A DNA stretch of 64,000 bases from JAPOVO01 sp026708165. GTDB taxonomy: Bacteria; Chloroflexota; UBA11872; VXNJ01. Below, one piece after another: positions 16,546 to 25,335 of this stretch (its first letter is position 1; each line of letters opens with the position of its first letter). The notes beneath the pieces are model-generated. The model had not been told where the DNA came from and searched no databases. It saw nothing but the letters and a program-made list of their open reading frames with translations. A program made the position numbers and the translations under genes. The DNA lies in NCBI GenBank assembly GCA_965208775.1, contig OZ242360.1, positions 2,356,001-2,420,000 on the forward strand, given 5' to 3'.

Positions 16546-16895
16546 CGGTTGGGCCGCCAGTCGAACTCGCGGTAGAAGCACGACCGATTGCCGGTGTGAC
16601 AGGCCGGACCTTCGGGGCGCACCTTGAGCACAAGCGAGTTTTCTTCGCAGTTGACGCTGATCGATTGCACACGCAGATAGTTGCCCGAAGTCGCGCCCTT
16701 GTGCCAAAGCTCCTGGCGGGACCGGCTCCAAAACCAGGCGTCGCCGGTTTCGAGGGTCTTTTGCAGCGACATCGGACTCATGAAGGCGATGACCAGCACT
16801 TCCCCCGTTTCGGCGTCCTGGCTTACGGCGGGGATCAGGTTATCGCTCCCGAAGTCGATGTCGGCGACGGTTAGCGTTTGATGAGCGTCGGTCAT
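16542..16895 (-). CDS. hisI: phosphoribosyl-AMP cyclohydrolase HisI
   Basis: This 117-residue enzyme opens the purine ring of phosphoribosyl-AMP, step 3 of histidine synthesis. The WFWSRSRQELWHKG stretch and the ISVNCEENSLVL and GPACHTGNRSCFYR segments supply the metal-binding Cys/His/Asp set. It overlaps hisF upstream and hisE downstream by four bases each, so it is made by coupled translation. Confidence 0.95.
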   Translation of the reverse strand: MTDAHQTLTVADIDFGSDNLIPAVSQDAETGEVLVIAFMSPMSLQKTLETGDAWFWSRSRQELWHKGATSGNYLRVQSISVNCEENSLVLKVRPEGPACHTGNRSCFYREFDWRPNR

Positions 16896-17668
16896 TCGTA
16901 GTCCGTTCTCATTGGAATGCCTTTTTCGTCGAGGTACGCCTTGGCTTGGCCGATGGTGAAGTCCTTATAATGGAAAATGGACGCGGCGAGAACGGCATGG
17001 GCGCCGCCCTCGGAAAACGCTTCGTAAAAGTGTTCGAGATTGCCCGCGCCGCCCGAGGCGACCACAGGGACCGACACCGCCCTGGTGACCGTGTTTAGAA
17101 GCTCCAGGTCGTATCCGTCACGAGTGCCGTCGGCGTCGATACTGTTCATGACGATCTCGCCAGCTCCCAGCTCGACACCAAGCTGGGACCATTCGAGCAC
17201 GTCCTTGCCGGTGTTGCGCCTACCGCCGTGCGTCCAGACCTCCCACCTAGAGGGCGAGCTGTGGGGGACTCGCAGCGCGTCGATCGATAGAACGATGCAC
17301 TGGCTTCCGAAGCGCTCGGCACCTTCGCTTATGAGGTTGGGATGATCGACGGCGGCAGTATTGAGCGATACCTTGTCGGCTCCGGCACGGAGCATTTCGA
17401 ACATGTCGTCGGTATTGCGCAGCCCTCCGCCGACGGTGAGCGGGATGAATACCTGCGAGGCGACCTCTTCAAGTACGCGGCGCATGATGCCGCGGCGCTC
17501 AGCGGAGGCGGTTATGTCGTAGAAGACAAGCTCGTCGGCGCCGGTCCGGTTGTAATAGTCTGCCAACTCCACAGGGTCGCCAGCGTCCTTGTCGGCGGAG
17601 AACTTAACGCCTCGCATGTTGCGGCCGTCTTTGACGTCGAGGCAGGGGATTATCCGGCGGGTGAGCAT
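16892..17668 (-). CDS. hisF: imidazole glycerol phosphate synthase cyclase subunit HisF
   Basis: This 258-residue TIM barrel joins ammonia from HisH to PRFAR and makes imidazole glycerol phosphate plus AICAR. Catalytic Asp residues are visible as IIPCLDVKDG (Asp 11) and MNSIDADGTRDGYD; the phosphate loops GGGLRN and ASGGAGN are intact. Its ATG shares one base with the hisA stop, and its own stop overlaps the hisI start. Confidence 0.97.
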   Translation of the reverse strand: MLTRRIIPCLDVKDGRNMRGVKFSADKDAGDPVELADYYNRTGADELVFYDITASAERRGIMRRVLEEVASQVFIPLTVGGGLRNTDDMFEMLRAGADKVSLNTAAVDHPNLISEGAERFGSQCIVLSIDALRVPHSSPSRWEVWTHGGRRNTGKDVLEWSQLGVELGAGEIVMNSIDADGTRDGYDLELLNTVTRAVSVPVVASGGAGNLEHFYEAFSEGGAHAVLAASIFHYKDFTIGQAKAYLDEKGIPMRTDYE

Positions 17669-18393
17669 CAGACGCCGACCGACTCGACGGCTTCAATGGC
17701 TGATTTGAGGTCGATGGCTCCCGTATAGAGCGCGCGGCCGATTATGACTCCGCCAAGGCCCGCGAGGGCGGTTCGGCGGACGTCGTCCAGCGACGACACG
17801 CCTCCGCTGACGATCACCGGGATATCGATTGGCTTAGCAAGCGCGGCGCTGGCGTCGACGTTTGCGCCGGATAACATGCCGTCGCGCTGGATGTCGGTGT
17901 GTATGAGCGCCGCCGCGCCCGCAGCGGCGACTTGAACAGCCAGATCAGCGGCGAGAATCTCGGTGTCGCTGGTCCAAGCGTGAGTCGCGACTTTGCCCGC
18001 GCGCGTATCGAGTCCAACGGCGACGCGTCCTGGGAAGGCGCTTGCGGCGGCGTTGACCAATTCGAGGTTCTCCACAGCGGCGGTTCCCAGCACCGCGCGC
18101 TCAACGCCAAGTGCGAAGACCATCTCAAGGTGCCGGAGACTTCGAATGCCTCCGCCAATTTGAATACGACAGCCGGTGGACTCCACGATCTGCCGGACGA
18201 TATCCCCATTGACCGGCCTGCCGGCGCGAGCGCCATCGAGGTCGACGACGTGAATCCATGAGGCTCCGGCTTGGGCCCATCCGAGCGCTGCGTTGACGGG
18301 TGAATCGTCGAATACGGTTGAACGGTCGAACTCACCTCGAACCAAGTTGACGCACTTGCCGTCTTTTATGTCGACGGCAGGATAGATGTCCAC
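17668..18393 (-). CDS. hisA: ProFAR isomerase HisA
   Basis: This 241-residue half-barrel-duplicated TIM barrel performs the Amadori isomerisation before HisF/HisH. The catalytic Asp 8 lies in YPAVDIKDGKCVNL and the second Asp in LIHTDIQRDGMLSG; phosphate loops are IGGGIRS and SGGVSS. GTG start at 18393, directly after hisH. Fusion with trpF activity (PriA), as in actinobacteria, cannot be judged from sequence by eye. Confidence 0.95.
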   Translation of the reverse strand: MDIYPAVDIKDGKCVNLVRGEFDRSTVFDDSPVNAALGWAQAGASWIHVVDLDGARAGRPVNGDIVRQIVESTGCRIQIGGGIRSLRHLEMVFALGVERAVLGTAAVENLELVNAAASAFPGRVAVGLDTRAGKVATHAWTSDTEILAADLAVQVAAAGAAALIHTDIQRDGMLSGANVDASAALAKPIDIPVIVSGGVSSLDDVRRTALAGLGGVIIGRALYTGAIDLKSAIEAVESVGV

Positions 18394-18399
18394 GGCCGG

Positions 18400-19026
18400 C
18401 TAGATGCCTCCTTTGACGGCTTCACCGCAGAGGCTCGCGAAGTTGGCATAGATCCGGAGACCGGGCGCACCGCTCTTTTCGGGGTGGAACTGGGTTCCGA
18501 AGATGTTGCCGTCGTGGAGGACGCTGAGAAAGTCGACTCCGTAGCCGGTGGTGGCTCCGACGACGCGACGGTTATCGGTCGGGGCGAAGTAGGAATGTAC
18601 GAAGTAGAAGTTGGCGTCCTGCGGCACTCCCTCGAGGATCGGGACTTTGCGGTTTTGGTGGACCTGGTTCCATCCCATGTGCGGGACGTGGAGTCCGTCG
18701 GAGAAGCGGCGGATCGCGCCGTCGTAGAGATTCAGGCAAGGTGTGCCGTCGTCCTCCTCGCTGCGCTCGAACAGGACTTGAAGGCCCATGCAGATGCCGA
18801 GATAGGGGCGTCCGGAACGGACATATTCCTTGACAGGCTCAAGCAGCGCCCGGCTGCCGAGTCCCGCCATGGTGTCGGCGGCGGCCCCGACGCCGGGAAG
18901 GATGACGCCGCCGGCATCGGCGGTGGCTGCGGGATCGGAAGTCACCTCGAAGTCACAACCAACGTGCGCAAGAGCGCGCGTGACGCTGCGCAGGTTTCCG
19001 GCGCCGTAATCGAGAACGGCAAGCAT
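18400..19026 (-). CDS. hisH: imidazole glycerol phosphate synthase glutaminase subunit HisH
   Basis: This 208-residue class I glutamine amidotransferase feeds ammonia to HisF. The nucleophile is Cys 79 in YLGICMGLQ; His 181 and Glu 183 in TQFHPEKSG complete the triad. The PGVGAA oxyanion-strand motif is near 44-50. It is the first of five tightly packed his genes. The window lacks hisG, hisD, hisB and hisC, so the pathway is scattered in this genome. Confidence 0.97.
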   Translation of the reverse strand: MLAVLDYGAGNLRSVTRALAHVGCDFEVTSDPAATADAGGVILPGVGAAADTMAGLGSRALLEPVKEYVRSGRPYLGICMGLQVLFERSEEDDGTPCLNLYDGAIRRFSDGLHVPHMGWNQVHQNRKVPILEGVPQDANFYFVHSYFAPTDNRRVVGATTGYGVDFLSVLHDGNIFGTQFHPEKSGAPGLRIYANFASLCGEAVKGGI

Positions 19027-19110
19027 TTAGCGTTCCTTGGGAATTGCGGGGATCTGTGCGGTGGTCCGTAGATGCAATGGTATCAGCGAGCGGCGCGAGG
19101 ATGGCGGCGA

Positions 19111-20379
19111 CTAGTTTGTCAACAGGTCCTTGATGGTGTGCGCCGCCTCTTCCAGCTTTACCTCTGTTTGGGTCTTTTTGTCCATATCGCGGACGGAGAC
19201 TGATCCATTGGAGAGGTCGCGGTCGCCGATTAGGACCGCGAGCCGGGATCCGGCTGAGTTGGCCCGCCGCAGGTGCGAGCGGGCGCTGGCGTCACGGTAG
19301 CCGAAAATGGTCGCCAGGCCGACGGACCGGAGCTGGGACGAAAGCGCGGCGGCGACCGGCTTGGCGGCGCGGGACAGCGGCCCGACGAAGGCGTCGGGAC
19401 GTGCGGCGGGAGCGCCGTCCAGGTCCTGTTCTTGCAGATTCAGAATCACGCGCTCGATGCCAGAACCGAATCCCATGCCTGGAACCGAGTCGCCGCCAAT
19501 GTATTCGGAAAGCAAGTCGTAACGACCGCCGCCGGCGAGCGATCCCTGGGACCCGCCTCCGGCAGGCAGGATTTCGAAGACTGTTCGCGTGTAGTAGTCG
19601 AGTCCGCGGACCAGTCTTGGGTTAACCGTGTAGTCGATTTCGAGCGCGTCCAGGCCTTTGCGCAATACGGCGAGATGGTCGGAGCAATCGCCGCATAGGA
19701 AGTCGATGGAGCGAGGCGCTTTCGCGGCGATCTGAAGGCAGCGGTCCTTTTTGCAGTCGAGGAGCCGCAGCGGATTCGATGTGAAGCGACGATTGCAGTC
19801 TTGGCATAGCTCGTTAAGACGATCCTGGTAGTAATCGAGCAGGGCGCGGCGATAATCCGGGCGGCAGACGGGGTCGCCAATACTGTTGATTTCGAGCTCA
19901 AGCCCGGTGAGACCGAGACCGATCAGTACCTCCCAGATGAGCGATATAACTTCCACGTCCACCGTAGCGTCCGCCTCGCCGAGGACTTCGGCTCCCATCT
20001 GGTGGTGTTCGCGATAGCGTCCAGCCTGCGGCCGGTCGTATCGGAAGTGGGGTTGCAGGTAGTAGAGGCGGACGGGCTGCGAGCGAACTTTCATGCCATG
20101 CTCGTTGTATGCGCGCACGACAGGAGCCGTTCCTTCGGGACGTAGCGCCAAGTGCTCGCCGCCACGGTCGTCGAGCGTGTAAAGCTCTTTGGAGCCGATG
20201 TCGGTCTCCTCACCGACGGCGCGAATGAAAAGATCGGCGCTCTCGAAGGTCGGCGTTTGGATCCGGCCGAATCCGTGCAGGCGGCAGGCCCGCTCGAAGG
20301 CTCCTTTGACGCGGTCCCAAAGGTGCTGTTCCTCGGGAAGCCGGTCTCTAGCTCCTCGCGGGGTCCTGTACCGGGTCAT
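19111..20379 (-). CDS. hisS: histidyl-tRNA synthetase
   Basis: This is a 422-residue class II synthetase. Motif 2 is the FRYDRPQAGRYREHHQMGAE stretch, and the histidine-specific loops are LVRGLDYYTRTVFE and the GGGRYD segment. The insertion domain includes a Cys-rich segment (CQDC near 190 and CKKDRC beyond) that may bind zinc. The anticodon domain closes the protein. Its place directly before the his biosynthetic genes suggests co-regulation by histidine supply, although no T-box or attenuator leader is evident. Confidence 0.96.
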   Translation of the reverse strand: MTRYRTPRGARDRLPEEQHLWDRVKGAFERACRLHGFGRIQTPTFESADLFIRAVGEETDIGSKELYTLDDRGGEHLALRPEGTAPVVRAYNEHGMKVRSQPVRLYYLQPHFRYDRPQAGRYREHHQMGAEVLGEADATVDVEVISLIWEVLIGLGLTGLELEINSIGDPVCRPDYRRALLDYYQDRLNELCQDCNRRFTSNPLRLLDCKKDRCLQIAAKAPRSIDFLCGDCSDHLAVLRKGLDALEIDYTVNPRLVRGLDYYTRTVFEILPAGGGSQGSLAGGGRYDLLSEYIGGDSVPGMGFGSGIERVILNLQEQDLDGAPAARPDAFVGPLSRAAKPVAAALSSQLRSVGLATIFGYRDASARSHLRRANSAGSRLAVLIGDRDLSNGSVSVRDMDKKTQTEVKLEEAAHTIKDLLTN

Positions 20380-20456
20380 CCGGTCCGCGCCGCAGCAGGC
20401 GTGCGGCCGGATTGATCCCAGAGTGTCTTTAGCGACGCATCGATTGCGGTCAACCT

Positions 20457-20714
20457 TCAGACGACCAGCAAGCTGACGATTATTCGCTGGAGCAATTGGA
20501 GCCCGAGCGCCGCGACGAACGGGGTCAAGTCGAACCCCGGAGTTTCGGGCATAACCCGGCGGAGGGGTTGCAGTATCGGCTCAGTGAGCTCAATCAAAAC
20601 TTTCATCACGGGGTGGTACGGGTCTCGAATGAAGAACGACAGGATCGCCCGGATGAAAATGATCATCGACAATAGATTGATGATCCAGACCACCAGTTGA
20701 ATTATCGGCGCCAC
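20457..20714 (-). CDS. YggT-family membrane protein
   Basis: This 85-residue protein has two hydrophobic helices flanking the family signature FFIRDPYHPVMKVLIELTEPIL followed by LRRVMP. YggT proteins (YlmG in Gram-positives) sit in the membrane beside ftsZ and yggS in many bacteria, and are implicated in septum or envelope organisation. GTG start at 20714. Confidence 0.88.
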   Translation of the reverse strand: MAPIIQLVVWIINLLSMIIFIRAILSFFIRDPYHPVMKVLIELTEPILQPLRRVMPETPGFDLTPFVAALGLQLLQRIIVSLLVV

Positions 20715-20777
20715 GCTGGAACCTGCCTATCGAACGGCTCGACCGAGCCGTGTCAAACCATTGCTATTCGCGATACT

Positions 20778-21500
20778 TTATCGTCGATCACCGAAGATTG
20801 CGCGGCCTATGCGAACGATGGTTGCGCCTTCCTCGACGGCAAGGTCGAAGTCGTTGGTCATGCCCATCGACAGATGTGTCCACGGCTGATCGGGAACGGC
20901 GTCTCTGACGCGTTCGAGCAGGTCGCGCAGGCCGGCGAAGCTGCGCCGGAGGGTTGCCTCGTCGTCGACGAATGGCGCGATGGTCATAAGGCCGTCGAGC
21001 TTCAGTGACGTCTCGGCGTCGATCGACCGGACGACGTTGATGATTTCGTCGGGGGCGAGTCCGTGCTGCCTGGGATTGCCTGTAACGTTGGCCTGAACGA
21101 GCACGGGTAACTTTTCGCTCACAGCGCGGTCGATCGCCCGAGCCAGGCGCAGGCTGTCGACCGACTGAATGACGTCAAACAGTCCGGCGGCGGCCTTTGC
21201 CTTGTTTCTTTGCAGGCCGCCGACCATGTGCCAACGGAGGCTGTCGGGGGCGTAGGGGACCTTTTGCTGAGCCTCCTGAACGCGGTTCTCGCCGAAATGC
21301 TCCAGACCGGCCGCCGCGGCAGCGCGAATGTGCTCGAGACCGAATGTCTTTGAAATCGCGACGATAGTTACTGTTTCTGGATCACGGCCGGAGCGCTCGC
21401 AGGCGCAGGTTACACGGTCGGTTATGGCCCGCGTACGCGCCGCGACGGCCTCGTGAATCCCCTGCTCGGTTGCAGCAGGCCCGCTTGCCCTGATTTTCAT
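20778..21500 (-). CDS. PLP-binding protein YggS/PROSC family
   Basis: This 240-residue alanine-racemase-like TIM barrel binds pyridoxal phosphate through Lys 51 in VAISKTF. FGENRVQEAQQK, WHMVGGLQRNKAK and the C-terminal LSMGMTNDFDLAVEEGATIVRIG motif are all family markers. Known function is PLP homeostasis and delivery, without racemase activity. Located downstream of ftsZ and before yggT, as in many Gram-positive and Chloroflexota genomes. Confidence 0.94.
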   Translation of the reverse strand: MKIRASGPAATEQGIHEAVAARTRAITDRVTCACERSGRDPETVTIVAISKTFGLEHIRAAAAAGLEHFGENRVQEAQQKVPYAPDSLRWHMVGGLQRNKAKAAAGLFDVIQSVDSLRLARAIDRAVSEKLPVLVQANVTGNPRQHGLAPDEIINVVRSIDAETSLKLDGLMTIAPFVDDEATLRRSFAGLRDLLERVRDAVPDQPWTHLSMGMTNDFDLAVEEGATIVRIGRAIFGDRR

Positions 21501-21744
21501 GTCATTTAGATTTTACGGGGAGTTGGGAGCCATTAGGAACGTCGGTGGCCGGGTACGCGAGGCAAAGCTATGGCTTTTCAGCAGATCGGGGCATCTGTGT
21601 CGAGAGTCAATGCCAAAAACGGTGAGTAGGCAAAATGGGAAGCGGACACGCGGAGACCAGTTGACGACTAGCTTCTGAATTCCTGCTTTCCCGGGGATGA
21701 CGAATGGGACACGTCGGGCTGGGGAGATTTCACCCTCACCCTAT

Positions 21745-21767
21745 CCCTCTCCCATCAAGGGAGAGGG
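21745..21767. repeat. CCCTCTCCC palindrome in intergenic repeat
   Basis: CCCTCTCCC at 21745-21753 pairs with GGGAGAGGG at 21759-21767 around an ATCAA loop. The surrounding CACCCTCACCCTATCCCTCT block is a known kind of dispersed intergenic repeat; only one copy lies here. It would form a 9-bp hairpin in RNA. Confidence 0.6.
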
Positions 21768-21773
21768 GACTGG

Positions 21774-21798
21774 ATTCCGGGTCTTGCCGGAATGACGG
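21774..21798. repeat. dispersed 'ATTCCnG...GGAATGACGG' hairpin, family B
   Basis: ATTCCGG (21774-21780) and CCGGAAT (21787-21793) pair around a 6-base loop, followed by GACGGTGAA. The same layout recurs at 24552-24577, so the element is repeated in the genome. Confidence 0.6.
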
Positions 21799-21820
21799 TG
21801 AAGGGGCGTCGGGCTGGTTG

Positions 21821-22996
21821 CTAGCCGGACGATCCGCGACTGCGGCGGCGCAGGAACGCCGGTATGTCCAGCTCGGTACGGTCGCCCGAACGCGGCGGCT
21901 CGATGCCGAGCTGTCTGACTCCGCCGAACCGGCTGTCGCGCCGCTGCGCGGCGGGAGCGGTCCGCAATCCCTCGAAGCCGGTGGCGATCACGGTCACCTT
22001 TATGTCGGTTTCCATGGTTTCGTCGATGACCGCGCCGAAGATGATGTTGGCGTGTGGGTCGGCTGCCTCGGACACGATAGATGCTGCCTCGTTAATTTCG
22101 AAGAGGCTCAAGTCCATTCCGCCGGTGAAATTGAGGAGAACGCCTTTCGCGCCGTCGATGGAAACATCGAGCAGCGGACTGTTCAAGGCCGCCTCGATAG
22201 CCTGAACCGCGCGGTTTTCACCGCTGGACTCGCCCAGCGCCATAAGCGCGGTGCCCGCCTGCGTCATGATGGCGCGCACGTCGTTGAAGTCGAGGTTGAT
22301 GAGACCGGGCTGGGTTATCAGGTCGGATATGCCCTGGATGGCCTGCCGGAGAACGTCGTCAGCGAGCCGGAAGGCGTCGGTGATGGGCATCTTCTTGTCG
22401 GCGATTTGCAGAATCTTGTCGTTGGGTATGGTGATGAGGGTGTCGACGCGGTCGTGCAACTCTTGCAGGCCTTCGTCGGCAACGCGGGCACGCGTAGCTC
22501 CTTCAAACTCGAACGGTTTTGTGACGACCGCCACGGCGAGTGCGCCTCGCTCTTGCGCGAGCTCGGCGATGACCGGCGCTCCGCCGGTACCGGTGCCGCC
22601 GCCCATGCCGGTCGCGACAAACACCATGTCGGCTCCGGTCAGGGCCTCCGAAATCTCTTCGATGTTCTCTTCGGCGGCCTTCTGGCCGAGACTGGGGTCG
22701 CCGCCGGAGCCGAGACCCTTGGTGGCCTTGTCGCCGATACGGATGCGGGTCGGCGCGAGCGACCGCATCAGCGCCTGCGCGTCGGTGTTGACGGTGATGA
22801 ACTCGAGGCCGGCGATATTGGAGCGGATCATGCGATCGACAGCATTGCCGCCGCCACCGCCGACTCCGATTACCTTGATGGCCGCGAAAGTCTCCATGCC
22901 GGGTTGGGAGCCGGCGCCGGGACCGGCATCGTGACGAGCACGTCCGGACGTAGTCAGGCGGGTGACTTTGCTGCCGCCGCGCGTTTCCTCAGCCAT
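21821..22996 (-). CDS. ftsZ: cell division protein FtsZ
   Basis: This tubulin-like GTPase, 391 residues from the ATG at 22996, forms the Z ring. The GGGGGNAVDRM and GGGTGTGGAP loops bind GTP, and NLDFNDVRAIM holds the T7/catalytic Asp region. The C-terminal tail ends in LDIPAFLRRR, the conserved peptide that binds FtsA and other tethers. The N-terminus has a roughly 30-residue flexible extension before FAAIKVIGVGG. The ATG is preceded by AAGG; an in-frame start 12 codons upstream is possible. It has its own probable promoter at 23093-23120. Confidence 0.97.
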   Translation of the reverse strand: MAEETRGGSKVTRLTTSGRARHDAGPGAGSQPGMETFAAIKVIGVGGGGGNAVDRMIRSNIAGLEFITVNTDAQALMRSLAPTRIRIGDKATKGLGSGGDPSLGQKAAEENIEEISEALTGADMVFVATGMGGGTGTGGAPVIAELAQERGALAVAVVTKPFEFEGATRARVADEGLQELHDRVDTLITIPNDKILQIADKKMPITDAFRLADDVLRQAIQGISDLITQPGLINLDFNDVRAIMTQAGTALMALGESSGENRAVQAIEAALNSPLLDVSIDGAKGVLLNFTGGMDLSLFEINEAASIVSEAADPHANIIFGAVIDETMETDIKVTVIATGFEGLRTAPAAQRRDSRFGGVRQLGIEPPRSGDRTELDIPAFLRRRSRGSSG

Positions 22997-23092
22997 GATC
23001 CTTATCGACCTTTCTCTGGAACTTCGGGACATCGAACGCGAATTCCGGGCGCGTGATCTGACTCGGCCGGATCAATGCAGACAAAGCGCCTG

Positions 23093-23120
23093 TAAATAGG
23101 GAGTTTACATAATACGTCAA
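23093..23120 (-). promoter_or_regulatory. probable sigma70 promoter of ftsZ, with overlapping palindrome
   Basis: On the minus strand, TTGACG (23120-23115) is followed after 16 bases by TATTTA (23098-23093). A perfect 6-bp inverted repeat, TGTAAA/TTTACA at 23091-23109, overlaps the -10 side and could be an operator. The mraZ upstream region has the same ACTTGACGTA start of its -35 box. It is an assignment by eye. Confidence 0.5.
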
Positions 23121-23139
23121 GTTCACATAACGACAACAG

Positions 23140-24402
23140 CTATGACTCCGTTTCCCAACGGGGCTTGGGCGAAAGAAGCGTGCGGAATCGCCCCTGGGCG
23201 CGGGCAATCAGCGCGTTTACTCCCGTTGGCTCACGCTGAAGCCAGCTCCCTGTCACGCGAGTCTTGAGCCCGGCCAGGACTAGTCCGATGCCGGTCGAGA
23301 ACTCCGGCTGACGCACCTCCTCGCTAAGGCCATAGAAGGCGGGGGGGCGTCCGAGCGCGGCACTGGTGTCCATGACTTTGGCCGCAAGGTTCGTCAACCC
23401 TTGAATCTGCGATCCGCCGCCCGTCAGAACTACGCCGGCGGGGAGAAGGTTGTAGTAACCGCTTCGCACGATGGCCTCTTTTGCCATAACGAGAATCTCT
23501 TCCATACGGGCCTCGACCACTTCGGCGAGATCGCAGCGTCGAATTTCTATTGGCGCGCCCCGGTCGAATCCGGGCACCTCGATGACGGAGTTGTCCTCAG
23601 CAGCAGATGGATCGATCCGGCTGTTCTGAATCTTCAATTCCTCGGCTACGGCTCTCGGCAGGCCAAGTCCGCGGGAAATGTCGGAGGTGACCAACTCACC
23701 GCCGATGTCTATGACCGAGATATGCCAGCAGGCTTCCTCAAAGAAGACCGCAACGTCGGTAGTGCCGCCGCCTATATCGATCAACACGACTCCGTCGCGG
23801 CGCTGCTCGGGGGTGAGGCACGCCTCGGCCGAGGCGAGCGGCTGGAGGATGCGGCCTTCGAGTCCAATTCGGGCGACATCGACGCATTGTTCGAGATTAC
23901 GCATCGAATTGGCCGCGCCGGTGACGATGTGGGCGTCGACTTCCAGGGACCGGCCCGCGAGGCCTCGAGGATCGGCAATGCTGGTCATCGAGTCGACCGT
24001 GAACGTCTTGGGAATGACTGCGACGACCTCGCGATTTTCCGGCAGGGGCACGGACGCGGCGGTGCGCACGACGGCGTTGATGTGGCGCGGGTAGACGCGA
24101 TATTCGTCCCTTTGAAGCGAGAGCTGCGCACGCTCGCTGTGGGATTCGAGATGGCCCCCGGCGATTCCGATGTGGACCTTTTCGAGCCGCACGCCGGCCG
24201 CGCGCTCGGCTCTGAGCGCGGCCTCGTCGATAGCTTCGCTGGTGCGAATGATGTCGACGACCTGACCGCCGCGAAGGCCCCGCGAGGGGGCAGTACCGAT
24301 GCCGAGTATGTGAAGCTGCGACTCCCGGTACAGCTCGCCGATAACGACGGCCGTCTTGGTGGTGCCCACGTCCAGTCCAACGACGATATCCCGTTTTGGC
24401 AT
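23140..24402 (-). CDS. ftsA: cell division protein FtsA
   Basis: This 420-residue actin-like ATPase tethers FtsZ to the membrane. Phosphate loop 1 is VGLDVGTTKTAVV (8-20), phosphate loop 2 is LIDIGGGTTDVAV, and the adenosine motif is VVLTGGGSQIQGL. The 1C subdomain, unique to FtsA, sits between. The C-terminus (GRFRTLL) is amphipathic and could be the membrane anchor, although it is less hydrophobic than in E. coli. About 107 bases separate it from ftsZ, enough for the internal promoter. Confidence 0.95.
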   Translation of the reverse strand: MPKRDIVVGLDVGTTKTAVVIGELYRESQLHILGIGTAPSRGLRGGQVVDIIRTSEAIDEAALRAERAAGVRLEKVHIGIAGGHLESHSERAQLSLQRDEYRVYPRHINAVVRTAASVPLPENREVVAVIPKTFTVDSMTSIADPRGLAGRSLEVDAHIVTGAANSMRNLEQCVDVARIGLEGRILQPLASAEACLTPEQRRDGVVLIDIGGGTTDVAVFFEEACWHISVIDIGGELVTSDISRGLGLPRAVAEELKIQNSRIDPSAAEDNSVIEVPGFDRGAPIEIRRCDLAEVVEARMEEILVMAKEAIVRSGYYNLLPAGVVLTGGGSQIQGLTNLAAKVMDTSAALGRPPAFYGLSEEVRQPEFSTGIGLVLAGLKTRVTGSWLQREPTGVNALIARAQGRFRTLLSPKPRWETES

Positions 24403-24551
24403 CAGACGGTTCCTCCGGCGCGACCGACTTGTACAGTGCGAGCGGCTAACGCAGCTTGAGTCATGCTTCCAGGGAGCTTCGCGTAACTTCCAACTGGCGG
24501 GGGTTGTAGAGATGAACCAACTACCGACAAGGTGCGCCTCACGACCTCTGG

Positions 24552-24577
24552 ATTCCCGCTCTGGCGGGAATGACGGT
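24552..24577. repeat. dispersed hairpin repeat, family B
   Basis: TTCCCGC (24553-24559) and GCGGGAA (24564-24570) pair perfectly around TCTG, followed by TGACGG. It is the same element as 21774-21798, set in the spacer between ftsQ and ftsA. Confidence 0.65.
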
Positions 24578-24594
24578 GAATGAGAAGGTCTCGT

Positions 24595-25335
24595 CTATCG
24601 GTCACGGATCTTGTAGGTGGGCCTGTCGAGCGGGCGCAAGTCGATTCGGTCGGCCTGTTCGCCCTGACGGGCGACATCGTCGAGAACTGCCTTGAGGCTG
24701 ACAAGCTTAGCGGTCAGGTCTTGTGGCGGACCGAAGATGATCTCGCGTTCCGCGTTGTCGCGGATGACGAGTCCGCCGGTGGCGGAGTAGGCGATCACCG
24801 ACGGATGAATTCCCATTACAGGGAGATTTCGGTTGAGCTTGTAGGCCATTTCGAGCGCGTCGGGGTTCACCTGCTGCCCCACCTTGACGGGTTCGCCTTC
24901 GATCTGATGAATTGTCAGCGGCAGGGAGCTATCCGAGCCTTCGGCCAGCAGGATTGCGCCCTTTCCGACGAGATAACTGGACCCATTAGCTTGCCAGTTG
25001 GCGACCGGCTGCCGGTAAGTGACGACCAGGCGCAACTCGCCGTCGATGCCTGCTTCGACGGCGGCCCACCGGACGGCCGGGTCGGCTTCAACTTGCTCGG
25101 CAACTTTGGCCGTATCGAGCCAGAACACGTTCTCCCCGTTGACCCAACCCAGATGCGAAAGCAAGTCGGACTTGTTGATAAGCGCGGGTGACGAACTAGG
25201 GTCGTGAACCACGACCATGCGGTCGATGCGAAAGGTGGGGGAAGTGAGCATCCATGCCAGCAGGGTGAGGCAGACCAAGGCGAAGCCTGCGGCCACCCAC
25301 TTTGATCCGTAACGGAGCATGAAGTCGGCGATCAT
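24595..25335 (-). CDS. ftsQ: cell division protein FtsQ/DivIB (POTRA domain)
   Basis: This 246-residue bitopic membrane protein of the divisome links FtsB/FtsL-type partners to the septal machinery. A single N-terminal helix (WVAAGFALVCLTLLAWML) follows a short cytoplasmic part. The POTRA-like domain runs from about residue 35 (FRIDRMVVV) to 110, with the family's WVNGENVFWLD and PAVRWAAVE turns. The beta domain follows. The ATG at 25335 overlaps the murB stop by four bases. Sequence is weakly conserved, as usual for FtsQ, but order in the cluster supports it. Confidence 0.88.
   Translation of the reverse strand: MIADFMLRYGSKWVAAGFALVCLTLLAWMLTSPTFRIDRMVVVHDPSSSPALINKSDLLSHLGWVNGENVFWLDTAKVAEQVEADPAVRWAAVEAGIDGELRLVVTYRQPVANWQANGSSYLVGKGAILLAEGSDSSLPLTIHQIEGEPVKVGQQVNPDALEMAYKLNRNLPVMGIHPSVIAYSATGGLVIRDNAEREIIFGPPQDLTAKLVSLKAVLDDVARQGEQADRIDLRPLDRPTYKIRDR

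Larger units (their letters stand above)
21501..21820. other. 320 bp intergenic spacer with palindromic repeats
   Basis: The gap between ftsZ and yggS holds no ORF with coding character. It carries two inverted repeats, annotated separately at 21745-21767 and 21774-21793, and a degenerate relative (GAATTCCTGCTTTCCCGGGG) near 21675. The ftsZ transcript may end here. Confidence 0.55.
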
